Source of the DNA: Plasmodium brasilianum | Taxonomy: Eukaryota > Apicomplexa > Aconoidasida > Haemosporida > Plasmodiidae | Length of the DNA: 64,000 bases | Direction of reading: 5' to 3' | Assembly (NCBI RefSeq): GCF_023973825.1 | Contig: NC_090121.1 | Span: 1,596,001 to 1,660,000, forward strand | Shown here: piece by piece, positions 37,895-49,845 of the stretch | Position numbering within the stretch: the stretch's first letter is position 1 | Layout: each line of letters opens with the position of its first letter | Position numbers and translations under genes: made by a program | The notes under the pieces: generated by a model | The model's database searches: none | Told to the model about the DNA's origin: nothing | Seen by the model: the letters and a program-made list of their open reading frames with translations, nothing else

Positions 37895-39141
37895 TTATTT
37901 TTTTTTTGGGTACCCCAATATTATTTCAATGTTATGAAGAATATTTTCAGTCCATCCATTTTTACACCTTTCTATAACTCCCCCTGTAAAAGATAAAAAA
38001 AAGAAGGTTTTGAAAAAAAAATTTTATTGAGGTGATATAGACAACACGTTATGAATATGTACGCAAGAGGCAAACTTTTAATAATCATGTTATTATTGTA
38101 TAATATAAATAAACCAGAAGGATGTAAATAATATTCATATGTATATATCCATATATATATGAATATGTATGTTATTATATGATATCGTCTCAGGTGTTTA
38201 AACTTTCAATTATCATGAACGTTGTCAACATAGCATACTCGTCATAGCGGTACTTTAAATATATTGCACACACATACAAATATACACACATACATATATA
38301 TATACACACACACATATATACAAATATACACACACACATATATACAAATATACACACACACATACACACATATATACATACATAAAAAAAAAAAAAAAAA
38401 AAAAACACGTAAAATGTAAGAAGTTTAAAATATAAAGTATGACTTCGAATTCAAAATGTGTAAAACAAAATATAAAGTGAAATGTCGCTATGATTTATAC
38501 TGGTCACAAACCTTCATTAAACTTATTAGTTAAGGGAATATTTTCATGCTTTAATTTAAGCAAGGTATGATTTTCTTGTACTTTTATAAATTCAAATGAA
38601 ACTTGACTATAATCTGCATCACGCCAATCACGAAATTTCCATTTCTGGACAAGTTTTTGTGGTTTTTCAATTTCGACATATTCTCCATATATACTTCCCG
38701 AAAATAAAGAAAATTTTCCTCCAACCCTTAGGTCCTGCACATCACCATAAAATATACACACACACACATACACACAAATATGATAAATTATAGGGTACAG
38801 GAAAAAAAAAAAAAAAAGAAAAAAAAAAAAAAACTATACTAATGTGATGTACACTCAAATGACAAGCTGAAAAATTCGGCAAAGCAGAAGAGTGAGAAAG
38901 TATGACCAACTGTGGGGAGCAAAACGTGTGTCGCTCTTGTTTCCATTATATAGTTATATACATACGTATGTTCATATATGTTGTATATATATATACTTTT
39001 TTTTTTTTTTTTTTGGCACTGAAAAACTACCGCTTCAGCTAAGGAGCCCCTGGATAGTCTTGTCAAGGTATGTGCATCGGTAAAGGTGTTAAACAGAACA
39101 TCTGGAGGAACATAATATTCCTGCTCTATTTCAAAACTCAT
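37895..39141 (-). CDS. AHSA1-domain (activator of HSP90 ATPase-like) protein
   Basis: Three exons: 39031-39141, 38512-38734, 37895-37983, giving 140 residues. Exon 1 begins MSFEIEQEYYVPPDVLFNTF, the first strand and helix of an AHSA1/START-like fold; exon 2 continues DLRVGGKFSLFSGSIYGEYV...QKWKFRDW, the conserved sheet; exon 3 supplies VIERCKNGWTENILHNIEIILGYP, the C-terminal helix with the GW motif. Splices are GCG/GTAGTT-GTGCAG (phase 0) and GAAG/GTTTGT-TTACAG (phase 1). The protein consists of the AHSA1 domain alone, without the N-terminal Aha1 domain that drives HSP90 ATPase stimulation, so a co-chaperone role is only suggested. The 528-base second intron contains TG/TA repeats. Without exon 3 the frame would stop after two codons, so the C-terminal exon is well motivated. 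Confidence 0.91.
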
Positions 39142-40384
39142 TTTTATAAAACGAAAGTTAAAAGATTAGCAAAAGCGGGAGTAGGAAAAAGAGCTGCAAT
39201 TTTGCCTGGTATGCTTATTACTTGGTACAACAGCAAACGTACGTTCGTATGTATGTATGTTTATCTATACACACATATATATGTATGTACGTTTTTATGT
39301 TTATCTATACACATATATATGTACGTATGTTTGTATGTTTATCTATACACATATATATGTACGTATGTTTGTATGTATGTATTATGTATGCGTAATTGTA
39401 GTTTTATTGCAAGCTAATTTCTTTTAGCATTTGTTCACAACTTTGTTTAAGGGAAAAATTAACATCGAATATTTCAAAGATTCTAAAAATAAGGATGCAT
39501 GTAAAAAAAAGGAAAAGAAAAAAAAAAAAAAAAAAGAACAAATGCAGGTTGTTATATTTTACTTATTTAATTTGCCAAACAATCCCAAACGACTTCTATT
39601 AAAAGATAAGAAAAAAATTTTTTTTTTTCGCTTTTACGTCAAATTAACACACCATCGTACATCTTAGAAAAAGAGAATGGCACAGAAATTTAAAGCAAAG
39701 TAGTTTTTATATTCCCTTTGTCAAGTTATTTCAAGTGAGATAAACTGATTTTTCTTAACTGGTAGTTACGAACGTTTAAACGTTTTCTCTCTTCTCATTT
39801 GGGAGTGTTATTATGATGGCCAATACGAAAGGAATACGTGCGTACATATATACATAATAAATATACACCTTTGTGTAAATGCTTGTATACATATAGTTCA
39901 CTTTATTTTCTTATTTTTACAGCCCCTAAAGGATTAAGAGAATCTGCGCTTAGGCAAAAAACGTACCTCTTTGTGAATCAATATTAGGATTTTTTTTTTT
40001 TATACAAATTTGACGAGTAGAGCAGAATAGAATTGCAAAAATGAACACGTTCTTTTTGCACTTAACAATTTGAAATATTGCTGAACTATAAATGTAACTG
40101 TTCCGCAGTGGAAAAACTTCAAACATTTTTTAACAAAATAAACAAAAATCAACTACTCTTACCATTGTAAATTTCATTTGCAATTATGTGAAAAAAGAAA
40201 ATAAAGGCAATAACAGTACGAATAATAGTAATAGTAAGAATAATAGTAATAGTAAGAATAATAGTAATGGTAAGAATAATAGTAATGGTAAGAATAATAG
40301 TAATACTTTTATTATAGTTCATATTAAATAAAGTTCTTACATATTCAAAAAAAAAAAAAATACACATTTGCAAATTTTACTTGC
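39142..40384. other. Intergenic region upstream of the AHSA1-domain gene
   Basis: No exon recognised. It contains three copies of a ~30-base GTATGTTTATCTATACACAT unit at about 39250-39370, poly(A) near 39516-39534 and an 18-bp AATAATAGTAATGGTAAG array at 40205-40310. Confidence 0.5.
40205..40310 (+). repeat. 18-bp minisatellite (AATAATAGTAATGGTAAG)
   Basis: Five to six copies of an 18-base unit, just 3' of the tentative small gene at 40385-41432. Confidence 0.85.
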
Positions 40385-41213
40385 TTATTGGGGTGATGAT
40401 ATGCTCTGCCTTTTATTCCTCTGAACTAAAATTAACAAAGGAAAAAAGAGACAGAATAGAAAAAAGCTCTCACAAGGTATAAAAATTTTTATAATCATAT
40501 ATTTAAGATATTTCAAATACTGAATAACAGAACAAAGTATAATTTTTGTATAAGGGAAATAACATTTTTAATTTTACCATATAATTTTCCTTCACATACT
40601 ACGATAAATGTGATATAATAACGCATTCAATTTTATCATATCAACAAACTATTCTTAATTTATTAAATTAATCAGTATATTCAAATACAATGAATTAAAA
40701 ATAAATAGAATAAAATAATACAAATAAAATAAAATAAAAGAAAATAATACAAATAAAAAAAATAATATAATATAATATAAATAAAAAAAAAAATAAACAT
40801 AACAGATAATTATTATACCCATAAATTCCTATTTCATTTTTATTATTTTGCGCTTTAGGCATTACCCCCCTCTTTCTTCCTTCTAACTTTACCCTTATTA
40901 AATATACAAATTATTTTCATTATCTATCCATTAGGTATAAATACTACACATGAATAATGATATATAAACACGTGCAAAAAAAAATTGGCATAAATAAGCA
41001 TAATATTTTTTTTATGTACACATTTTACTTGTAAAAATGGAAAAACTGCCTTACTTGATCTGGCAAAAAGTTTTACATGAACAGTTCTCATATCATACTT
41101 GAAATGGAAAAAAATAAAATAAAATAAAATACATAAACATAGAATTGTACTTACATAAATATATACACATATAAAGCGTAATTACATACATACATACATA
41201 AATACATACATAA

Positions 41214-41264
<51 letters not shown>

Positions 41265-41432
41265 ATTAATTGTATATGTATTTATACAAGTATATAATAC
41301 CTGTCCAAGAAATTTCTCAAAAATTAAGGCTCCTAATGGATGTGATAAAATGCAAAAAGATTGATAAACGGTTAGCACTGTTTTTGCCTTTAAAAAAAGG
41401 CTACAAAAATTGCTCTCTGCTTTTTCAAGCAT
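40385..41432 (-). CDS. Tentative three-exon small protein, unknown function
   Basis: Proposed exons: 41301-41432 (44 codons from ATG), 41055-41097, 40385-40425; phases 0 then 1; 71 residues. Exon 1 contains TVLTVYQSFCILSHPLGALIF, a possible membrane or amphipathic helix, and ends CAG/GTATTA. Exon 2 encodes YDMRTVHVKLFARS between a TTTCAAG acceptor and a GTAAGG donor. Exon 3 (QRNKRQSISSPQ) is short and the least certain. Upstream of the ATG the frame is open for nine more codons to a GCTAG that could be an acceptor, so an additional first exon is possible. Family not recognised. I recall P. falciparum having two uncharacterised genes between its AHSA1-domain gene and CCT7, which fits this one plus the 44.0-kb gene. 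Its opposite-strand ORF is a shadow. Confidence 0.48.
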
Positions 41433-44000
41433 TGAGACGGGAATTGGAGTAGTTTTCAACTAGCAATAATCGCGTATCCGTTAGTCGTCATTTACAGCGA
41501 TAATGCCCCTCCCGCAAAGATGTCAGAATTTAAATTCTTTTTTTATTATGTACTTTTTTCAATATTAAAATTGTACTTATGTTAATTTATTTAAAAATTT
41601 TTCTGTGCATAAGTTCATGTGTATATAATTCAAAAAAAAAAAAATAAAAATAAAATAAAAATAAAATAAAAATAAAATAATAATAAAAACAAAATAAAAA
41701 TAAGATAAAAATAAGATACAAATAAAATGAAATAAAGTAATTTGTTTACAAATAATTTCAAATATTCATTTATTTTAAAATGCTTAAAAATTTCTATTAC
41801 AAAAAAAGGGGTTAACGCATTTTACACAATTGCACATACAAATATAAAAGCAATATTTGATTATTTTATTTGATTTAAAATTTTTAGTAATTGTAGAACT
41901 GCTTTTTTTTATTTTTTTTTTTTTTCCCCTCATTTCCCTTCACTTCAATTTCTACTTATTTTATGTGCTTAGGGTAAAAATGGAATTACGAAATAATATA
42001 CTTTCTCCAGATAATTTTTATTAATTTCTTGTTTATTTGTTCGCTCGTTCGTTCGTAAATTTGTTTTATTGTCACATATAGGATTTTTTCCCTTATTTTA
42101 CATACAAATTTGTTATTAGAGGAAACTTATATGGTACGCACAATTTTACCTGAACATGTCATGTTATATTAATATGTATAATATATATGTATAATATATA
42201 TATATATATATAACAAGGGCCAAACTTTTGCCTTATCTGACACTGTTAAGTTAAGGTTTAAATGTAATAAATTATATTTTAAGAATACATCAACGTTTTG
42301 AAATGAGCAACTATGAATATTTGTACATTATCCTTACACACTAGTGCTCATTTCTTTTTTCTTTTTTTTTTCTTGCTCTTTCCCATTGGTCGTTCCCTCT
42401 TATTTTTCCGACGGGAAAACGCACATTGTTGCTTAAGAGTATATATTCATATATATATATATATATATATTAGCACATATATATATACACATATATATAT
42501 ACACATATATACATGTGTATGTGTAAATATATATATATATGGTGTAAACTTTTTCAAGTGCCTTTAATTTATTATAAAATATTAATCATAGCAAAATTAA
42601 CATTTACGTTTGTTGTTAGTGGGTTGTATTATTTTGGATGAAATTTTTTTCAGCAATAGTTCTTTATTTAGCCTCATGGGAATTTTATTTATTTTAAAAT
42701 AGTATAATAAAAAAAAAGTAAAGTTATTTTATTTTGCCCCTTTTGTTAATTTCCATGTGTTTATTTTATAAAATAAATAAATAGTATTATATAAGTAGTG
42801 GTTTTTTGTTTTCCACTTTTGTAATTAATTTTAACCTGTTTAACCTATTTAACCTACTTAACCATTTTAATCTATTTTAATCAACTTTAATAAATTTTAA
42901 TTATTTGCTTTATTTTCCATTACACAACATAATTGTAGATAGTTATATAAATAAAAATATAGTATAATTTTACGTTGTTGTATCTTTTAAAGTACTACAA
43001 GTTACGCGCTGTGTCGGCCTCACGTAGCTCTATTCGGTAATTGTTCTACTACCTATTTGTTCACTTAGTTAACTCGCTTAATTTCTCTCCATACTTTTTC
43101 CTTTATTTTTTCTATTTTAATTTTTTCTTTTTTTAAATGATGAAAAACAAGAATATATTTTTTTGGGAAGATGTATACACATAAATGCTCAAATTGCGTA
43201 AATATATATATGTGTGCATGTATGAGTAAAATAAAAATGTAAAAAAGGCAAATTGCTAAGCGACTTTTCATGTTATTAGCAAAACTTTTTGTTTTATATA
43301 TAGATTTAAAGTTTGACGTGAACTAACAACATAACGATTACAGCTATGATGTGATTTATATGCATAATTCCTTGCTGCTTGTTCTTGCGTATTAAGTGTG
43401 CAACCTTAGTTTTGTCATTTCCCTCTTTCGTTTTTTGCCCATTTCGCTTATTGCAGTTGTTTTTTACTTCTCTCATTATCCTAGTGCAATATATTTATAC
43501 ATACATATACACAAACGCGAACACATGCGCATGCACGTGCGCGTAAACTTGCTCGACCGAGTAAGTGCAAGCAGCATTACGTTAAGAGAACTTCTTTTTA
43601 GCACGCGCATATTAATTTACACTGATGTATTTTATTTTACAAAAATTTTTATTTGGCTATGTTTCATTGGTGTGTACTCCACTGTAACAGTTAATTAGTA
43701 CATGTTTGTGTCTTTAAAAGTTAAGTGCGTAATTTCAATGCATGTTTGAGGAGCGCCCTCTTGCGCGTTTCCTTTTTTTTTTTTTTTTTTTTTCTTATCC
43801 CGTTATCCCATTTATTATCCCATTTATTATCCCATTTATTATACCATTTATTATCCCATTTATTATCCCATTTATTATCCCATTTATTATCCCATTTATT
43901 ATCCCATTTATTATCCCATTTATTACCCCATTTTTTACCCCATTTTTTACCATCATATATTTCTATCTATTTATCCATTTTGCGTTCTTCTCTTCTTGAC
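41433..44000. other. Intergenic region with divergent promoters
   Basis: Very AT-rich. It contains an AAAATAAAAT run at 41641-41740, TA runs at 42190-42215 and 42450-42545, TTTAACCTATTTAACC-type degenerate repeats at 42830-42905, GC-richer sequence at 42990-43060 and 43500-43580, and the 12-bp array at 43798. No exon identified. Confidence 0.5.
43798..43960 (+). repeat. 12-bp minisatellite (TTATTATCCCAT) in a 5' leader
   Basis: About twelve copies of TTATTATCCCAT, changing to TTTTTACCCCAT at the end. The array stops about 40 bases before the ATG at 44001. The frame of the gene is open through it, but has no ATG upstream, so it is leader sequence rather than coding. Confidence 0.88.
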
Positions 44001-44861
44001 ATGGCTCGACGTCTAGCTTCTCTCTTTAACAACGTTGGGCATTTACGTTGCGATTTGAATTGTTTGAACAGTGGAAAAGTTAAATCTTCGAATGTACATT
44101 TATGTGATTTTCAATCACTAAAAACAAATCGAGAGGACTCGATAAATGAGCAATATAACTACACATATTCCGAAGACTTATATAAATTAAAAAATAGCTA
44201 TGGTATGTGTGAATATTATATTAACGATGGTAATCTAAATCAAGATATAATCTATAGCGTAGGCGCAAATGAATTTAGTTTTAATAATAATGCATATGTT
44301 TATGATAACAATAAGTGGAGCAATAGTGAAAAGAGGTTATATAATGTAACTGAATTAGAGGATGAGGTAATAGTAGATAAAATGCCTTGTAGTTGTTTGG
44401 GGGGTTATAAAAAAAAAGACTCATCGAATAATGGAGAATATTATCCAAATTTATATCCTCAACAACATAATATAATAATTAATACAAGAGGAACTGTAAT
44501 TGATGGGCATAATAAAAATAATCACGTTAAAAAAATCCCTAGCCATTTATATAGTGAAATAGTTAATGAATCGACATGTAATCACCATTCCTTTAACGAC
44601 ATAAATGATTATGATAATACAGAAAATTTTTTAAAAGAACAAAACAAAAGCATCACTAAAGAAAAACAAAAAGAAAAAAAAAAAAAAATAATAAGGGATG
44701 CACAAAATGGTACTGGATTCAAAAACAGGTTTTTTAATTTCAGCTTATATACTAAAGGTGGATCAGCAATATCGAACTCTTCTCATTCAAATGGAGACAG
44801 GTGTTCCGATGCTTCATCCGAATTCCTTTCCGTTATTAGTGGTGCAAAATCGAATATATAA
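44001..44861 (+). CDS. Plasmodium protein of unknown function
   Basis: Single exon of 286 residues starting MARRLASLFNNVGHLRCD. The open frame extends upstream to a GTG at 43725, but that part has no ATG and consists of a poly-Phe run and the 12-bp repeat, so 44001 is the only reasonable start. The protein is hydrophilic and Asn/Tyr-rich with a Lys-rich stretch near residue 225 (KQKEKKKKIIRD) and a Ser-rich C-terminus. No transmembrane segment or known domain is visible. The basic N-terminus could suit organelle targeting, but that is speculative. Same strand as CCT7, about 2 kb upstream of it. Confidence 0.75.
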   Translation: MARRLASLFNNVGHLRCDLNCLNSGKVKSSNVHLCDFQSLKTNREDSINEQYNYTYSEDLYKLKNSYGMCEYYINDGNLNQDIIYSVGANEFSFNNNAYVYDNNKWSNSEKRLYNVTELEDEVIVDKMPCSCLGGYKKKDSSNNGEYYPNLYPQQHNIIINTRGTVIDGHNKNNHVKKIPSHLYSEIVNESTCNHHSFNDINDYDNTENFLKEQNKSITKEKQKEKKKKIIRDAQNGTGFKNRFFNFSLYTKGGSAISNSSHSNGDRCSDASSEFLSVISGAKSNI

Positions 44862-45452
44862 CTTATGCATTATACATACAGAAGCGTAGAAGGTAAGTGT
44901 GGTTAACCTTACTAGAGATGTATATAACTGTACCTCCCCTGCTCTTTCATCCATTTTAACGAACGTGTAATAAAGCTGGATTAAAATATTTCCCTTCATG
45001 CCTTTTTTGCAAAAAGAGGAAAAATTTGAAATTTTTTTTTTTTTTGTTGTTCCCTGCACTGGTTCGGACTTTTATGTTTGTATATATGTAACTACTCACG
45101 CACTTATTATATACGTGGGTATATTATATACAAAAACATACATGTTTGAACACCTGTGTAAGGTATACGTGCATAGACAAAATGCATACTCTTGAAACTA
45201 CCACCTTTTAATAAAAACTGATCTTGTGTTTTAATACTGTATCGCACTGTGCACTACTTTTTTTTTATGTTTCATTTCCAATTAAATGGTGTCCCATTTT
45301 GTGCATGTTGACACCTATTCATGTATAACGACATTTGCTTGCTAGCTTACTGGTATTTGCGCAAAATATAATTTACAGTTTCGCATAAATGTGCATTAAT
45401 ATTTACATATACATTTGCATTTCTCCTTTTTAATTATATTTCCTATGTATAT

Positions 45453-45493
<41 letters not shown>

Positions 45494-45893
45494 CACTACA
45501 TATCATAATTGTTTTACTCCTTCTCAATCTGGAAACATATTAATCACGTTATATAAAAACATTAAGTTATGTGTACATGTAATATGGTACCTCTGTTGTC
45601 ATTTGTACATAACGAGCATGCTCCCTGTACCTTTTTACTTCGTATTTTACGTCGTTTTTTCAAGCACCTATTTTCATGGTATCCCATTTTTTTTTTCGCG
45701 GCACTAATGTAAAAAATGTATGCACTGTAGGAGTACCCATATAGAGGTGTACGTATACGTAGAGGCATGTACATATATAAGAAGATCCAATTGAAGAGAC
45801 CTTTTTTTTTTTTTTCCCTATCTCGTAAAATCTTCAAAAAAGTACAGCTTGAACATTTGATACTTAATTAAACATAAATATGTTAATTATATT

Positions 45894-45931
<38 letters not shown>

Positions 45932-46596
45932 AATGTATGTACTTTACGTGTATGTTTGTAGGCAAAAGTTTCTTCATTTTGTGTTTTATTAAACTACAGG
46001 AAGAACTGGTGTGAGGGCAAGGTACACAAATACGTAAATTTTATTATTGCATGCACAGGTAAAAATGAGGAAAAATTACAGGGATGGTCACGTATATATA
46101 TTCATTCATAAATTTGCAAAAATGTACATTTCAGTATATGTATATTTGTATTTATGTATATTTGCTTATACTTATGTATACATGTACATACTATTTGTAC
46201 TTAAACTTAAGGCACGTTTTGTTATTTTAAAATAAGTGCTATAATATGTCAACTCTATTTTATCAACAGCCTTTTTTTTTTTTTTTTTTTTTTTTGGAAC
46301 ATTTCTTTTTATTATTTTAAGAAAAGAGCAAAATATAGTAGCATATTTTTATGTATCTCCTCAGCTGCTTCGTTAGCGTTTTTGCCTCCATAAACGAGAT
46401 TTAATTAAATGCAATTTAACGCAATTTAGAACTATTTAATATAAATTAACACAATTTAATGTAATATAAACTTATTCAAATCAGTTTAACTTAATCCAAT
46501 CCAATATAATTTAGTTCAATTCAATATAACGGAATGGTCGGTTTAATGTAGAAAAAAGGATGCAATAAAATAACTTAATATTATTAGTAGTACCTC

Positions 46597-46636
<40 letters not shown>

Positions 46637-46831
46637 TAGCCCAAGATAAGTAGAAATCTAGAAATTCACATTTAAGTGAAAAGAAGGCATACTTTTTTTT
46701 TCTCTTTTTTTTTTCTCCTTTTTCATTTTATTTTTCTCTTTGTTCATTTTATTTTTCTCTTTGTTCATTTTATTTTTCTCTTTTATTTTATGTTGATAAT
46801 ATTACCCTTCGAAGAATAGCACGTTTCCAAA
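44862..46831. other. Intergenic region upstream of CCT7
   Basis: No exon seen. It contains poly(T) runs at about 45458-45485, 46270-46296 and 46602-46634, a 32-base TA run at 45897-45928 and degenerate ATTTAACGCAATTTA-type repeats at 46405-46530. A minus-strand ORF at 45562-45837 was judged non-coding. Confidence 0.5.
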
Positions 46832-48779
46832 ATGAGTCACTTAATGGTACGACATTTCGCATGGGGAAAAAACGAAATGAGAAAAAAATAGTTGAGCTAA
46901 AGTTTATGAGCATTTGTGCACATGCTTATATATTTATGCTTATATATTTATGCGCATATATATGTGTGCATATTTATACGTGATAACCCCCTAGTGGAAG
47001 CGTTTTTTGCCGTTTGCATGGACAGGATGTACCTCGTTAAATACTTCCTACGCGTGCATAGGACGTTTTATATATGCAAATGGAGATGTAACTCGTTAAA
47101 ACGTGTGTGCATTTGTGTAATATTAATTAGTGAACACATTTGAAATCATCTTTGCCCCTTTTTTTTCGGTGCAGTCACTTCCAATCGTGTTGCTGAAGGA
47201 AGGAACAGATAAATCCCAAGGGAAGAGTCAAATAATCCGAAATATTAACGCATGCCAGATAGTAGTAGATATAGTAAAAACAACTCTAGGACCTAGAGGT
47301 ATGGACAAATTGATATATACAGATCGCGACGTAACGATTACTAATGATGGAGCAACTGTAATGAATCTGTTAAACATAACTCATCCAGCTGCATCAATAT
47401 TAGTGGACATAGCAAAATCTCAAGATGATGAAGTAGGAGATGGAACAACATCCGTAGTTGTAGTAGCTGGTGAGTTGTTAAACGAAGCAAAGGGATTATT
47501 AAATGATGGAATTGAACCAAACATGATAATTGATGGGTTCAGAAATGCATGTAATGTAGCAATAAGTAAATTAAATGACTTAAGTTTAAATTTTGTAAAC
47601 AAAAGTGAAGAAGAAAAAAGAAATATTTTATTAAAATGTGCACAGACAGCATTAAATTCTAAGTTGGTTTCTAATCATAAATCGTTTTTTGCCGAATTAG
47701 TAGTTAATGCAGTTTATAAACTAGGTGATAATTTAGATAAATTAAATATAGGAATTAAGAAGGTAACAGGAGGATCATGTCTTGACACACAATTAATATA
47801 TGGTGTTGCTTTTAAAAAAACATTTTCCTATGCAGGATTTGAACAACAACCGAAAAGATTACAGAATCCAAAAATTTTATTATTGAATGTGGAATTAGAA
47901 TTAAAGGCAGAGAAGGAAAATGCAGAAGTGAGAATAGAAAACCCTAATGAATATAACTCGATTGTACAAGCTGAATGGGAGATAATATTTAAAAAGTTAA
48001 ATTTAATAAAAGATAGTGGAGCTAATATTGTTTTGTCAAGACTTCCAATCGGTGATATAGCTACACAATTTTTTGCAGATAATGATATATTCTGTGCAGG
48101 TAGAGTTGAAGATGCAGATTTAAAAAGAACTGCACATGCAACAGGAGCAATTGTTCAAACATCTTTATATAATTTAAATGAAAATATTTTAGGTACATGT
48201 GGTGACTTTGAAGAAGTTCAGATAGGTAATGAGAGATATAATATCTTTAAAGAATGTTTAAAAAGTAAATCAGTTACTATTATTTTAAGGGGAGGAGCTA
48301 AACAATTCATTGAAGAAGTAGAGAGATCAATTAATGATGCTATTATGATAGTACTTAGATGTATAAGCAATTCAGAAATAGTACCAGGTGCTGGTTCTAT
48401 AGAAATGCAATTATCGAAATATTTAAGGATATATAGTAGATCTATATATAATAAAGAACAAATAGTTTTATATTCATTTGCAAAGGCTTTGGAATCTATT
48501 CCACGATATCTTTCACACAATGCAGGTTATGACTCAACAGACATTCTAAACAAATTAAGAAAAAAACATTCAGAAGAAACGAATGTCGTTTGGTATGGTG
48601 TGGATTGCTTAGAAGGAGATATCATTAACGCATATGATCTTTGTATTTTCGAAGTTACAAAAATTAAGAGAAACGTAATTTATAGTGCCACAGAAGCTGC
48701 GTGTCTAATTTTGTCCATCGATGAGACGATAAAAAATCCAAGCAGCGCGGATAAGGCTCCCAGGAACCCTTATGCATGA
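46832..48779 (+). CDS. CCT7: T-complex protein 1 subunit eta (CCT7)
   Basis: Two exons: a 15-base first exon 46832-46846 (MSHLM) spliced GTACGA...GTGCAG to 47175-48779, 539 residues in all, the usual length. One of eight subunits of the cytosolic TRiC/CCT chaperonin that folds actin and tubulin. ATP-site motifs are intact: [10 protein letters not shown] (42-51), NDGAT (62-66) and GDGTTS (93-98). Further conserved parts are [18 protein letters not shown], typical of the eta subunit, and the C-terminal [14 protein letters not shown] and [10 protein letters not shown]. The tiny first exon is inferred because exon 2 begins [16 protein letters not shown] without an ATG in a sensible place, and the family begins a few residues earlier. 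Confidence 0.96.
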
Positions 48780-49845
48780 TGTGCACCTGGTTGACGAAAA
48801 GAGGAAGGGGGAAGTGGAACATGTGCATACATATGTGCATTAGTGCTTGTTAGTGTATGCCATTATGTTATCTATATGCACACATTGAATGAACCCTTAG
48901 GGCCATACCTCATATCTAACTGCCGTGTTATAGTCACTTATAAATTTTAGTAGCATTTCCATATACAAGTGCAGACGAATTCCAAAACGCGTGTTGATAC
49001 AAAGTACTTGTGTGCATATTGACACAAAAGATATACCATAAAAAATTGTAATTTAATGGCCATCTTGTACATGCTTGTATGTGTGGTTCGTTATCTCGCG
49101 GAAATTTATGTGCATTTGTTTGGACTCTTTTTTTTTTTTTTTTTTTTTTTATCAGATCAAGTTAACATTGCACATATGTACATACATATATGCACATGTG
49201 CATGGGTAGATACAAAAAACCCACTCAAATTTGTTTTTTTATTTTTTAAACTTATGAACACAAGTAAGTAAACATTCGTAGTATAATCGGAGTAGCCCCT
49301 ATTACAGGGATACCACATTTTAATGAAGGACAAAAATGCGTAAACCTCGAATATTCTTATAAAGCGTGGAACATAATTTGGAAAAGAAAAAAAAAAAAAA
49401 AAATGGGGATATTGAGTAAATTGAGCAAATTGAGCAAATTGAGCAAAATGAGCAAAATGAGCAAAATGAGCATATTGAGCAAAATGAGCATATTGAGCAA
49501 AATGAGCATATTGAGCAAATTGAGGAGGTTGAGAATATTTTGATTGAATAAAAAACGAAACACATATATGTGCATGCAAAAAAGGACAAGCCAGATATAA
49601 ATGAGATGAACATATATACATATGGCGGAGAAATGTTCCGATAAAATAAGTGCTGGGGATTTGCTTTTTTCCCGTTATAGTAGTTCATCATATATAGCAA
49701 AAAAGAAATAGCAACCTAATGCGTTAATGGGAAAACTGTTAAGACATGTTTTTTGGAAAATTTTTTCTCCTGTATTCGTTCATTTTGTTCCATCTGTTAT
49801 GACAATTCTGTTTGTTCCTTTTTCCACCTAGTTCTCCTTTTCCAT
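48780..49845. other. Convergent intergenic region between CCT7 and the B-box gene
   Basis: 3' ends of both neighbours. It contains poly(T) at 49128-49150 and a 9-bp TTGAGCAAA array at 49404-49535. No gene. Confidence 0.55.
49404..49535 (+). repeat. 9-bp minisatellite (TTGAGCAAA)
   Basis: About fourteen copies of TTGAGCAAA and its variants ATGAGCAAA and ATGAGCATA, in the convergent intergenic gap. Confidence 0.88.

Noticed and set aside
38190..38408. Candidate third exon of the AHSA1-domain gene (peptide ending MIIESLNT)
   Set aside because: Its only acceptor is out of phase with exon 2, and the exon at 37895-37983 fits in phase and completes the family's GW-containing C-terminal helix.
45562..45837. 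Minus-strand 91-codon ORF upstream of CCT7
   Set aside because: Contains TA/GTAC-rich non-coding sequence and a poly-Lys from a T-run; no splice partners or conserved features seen.
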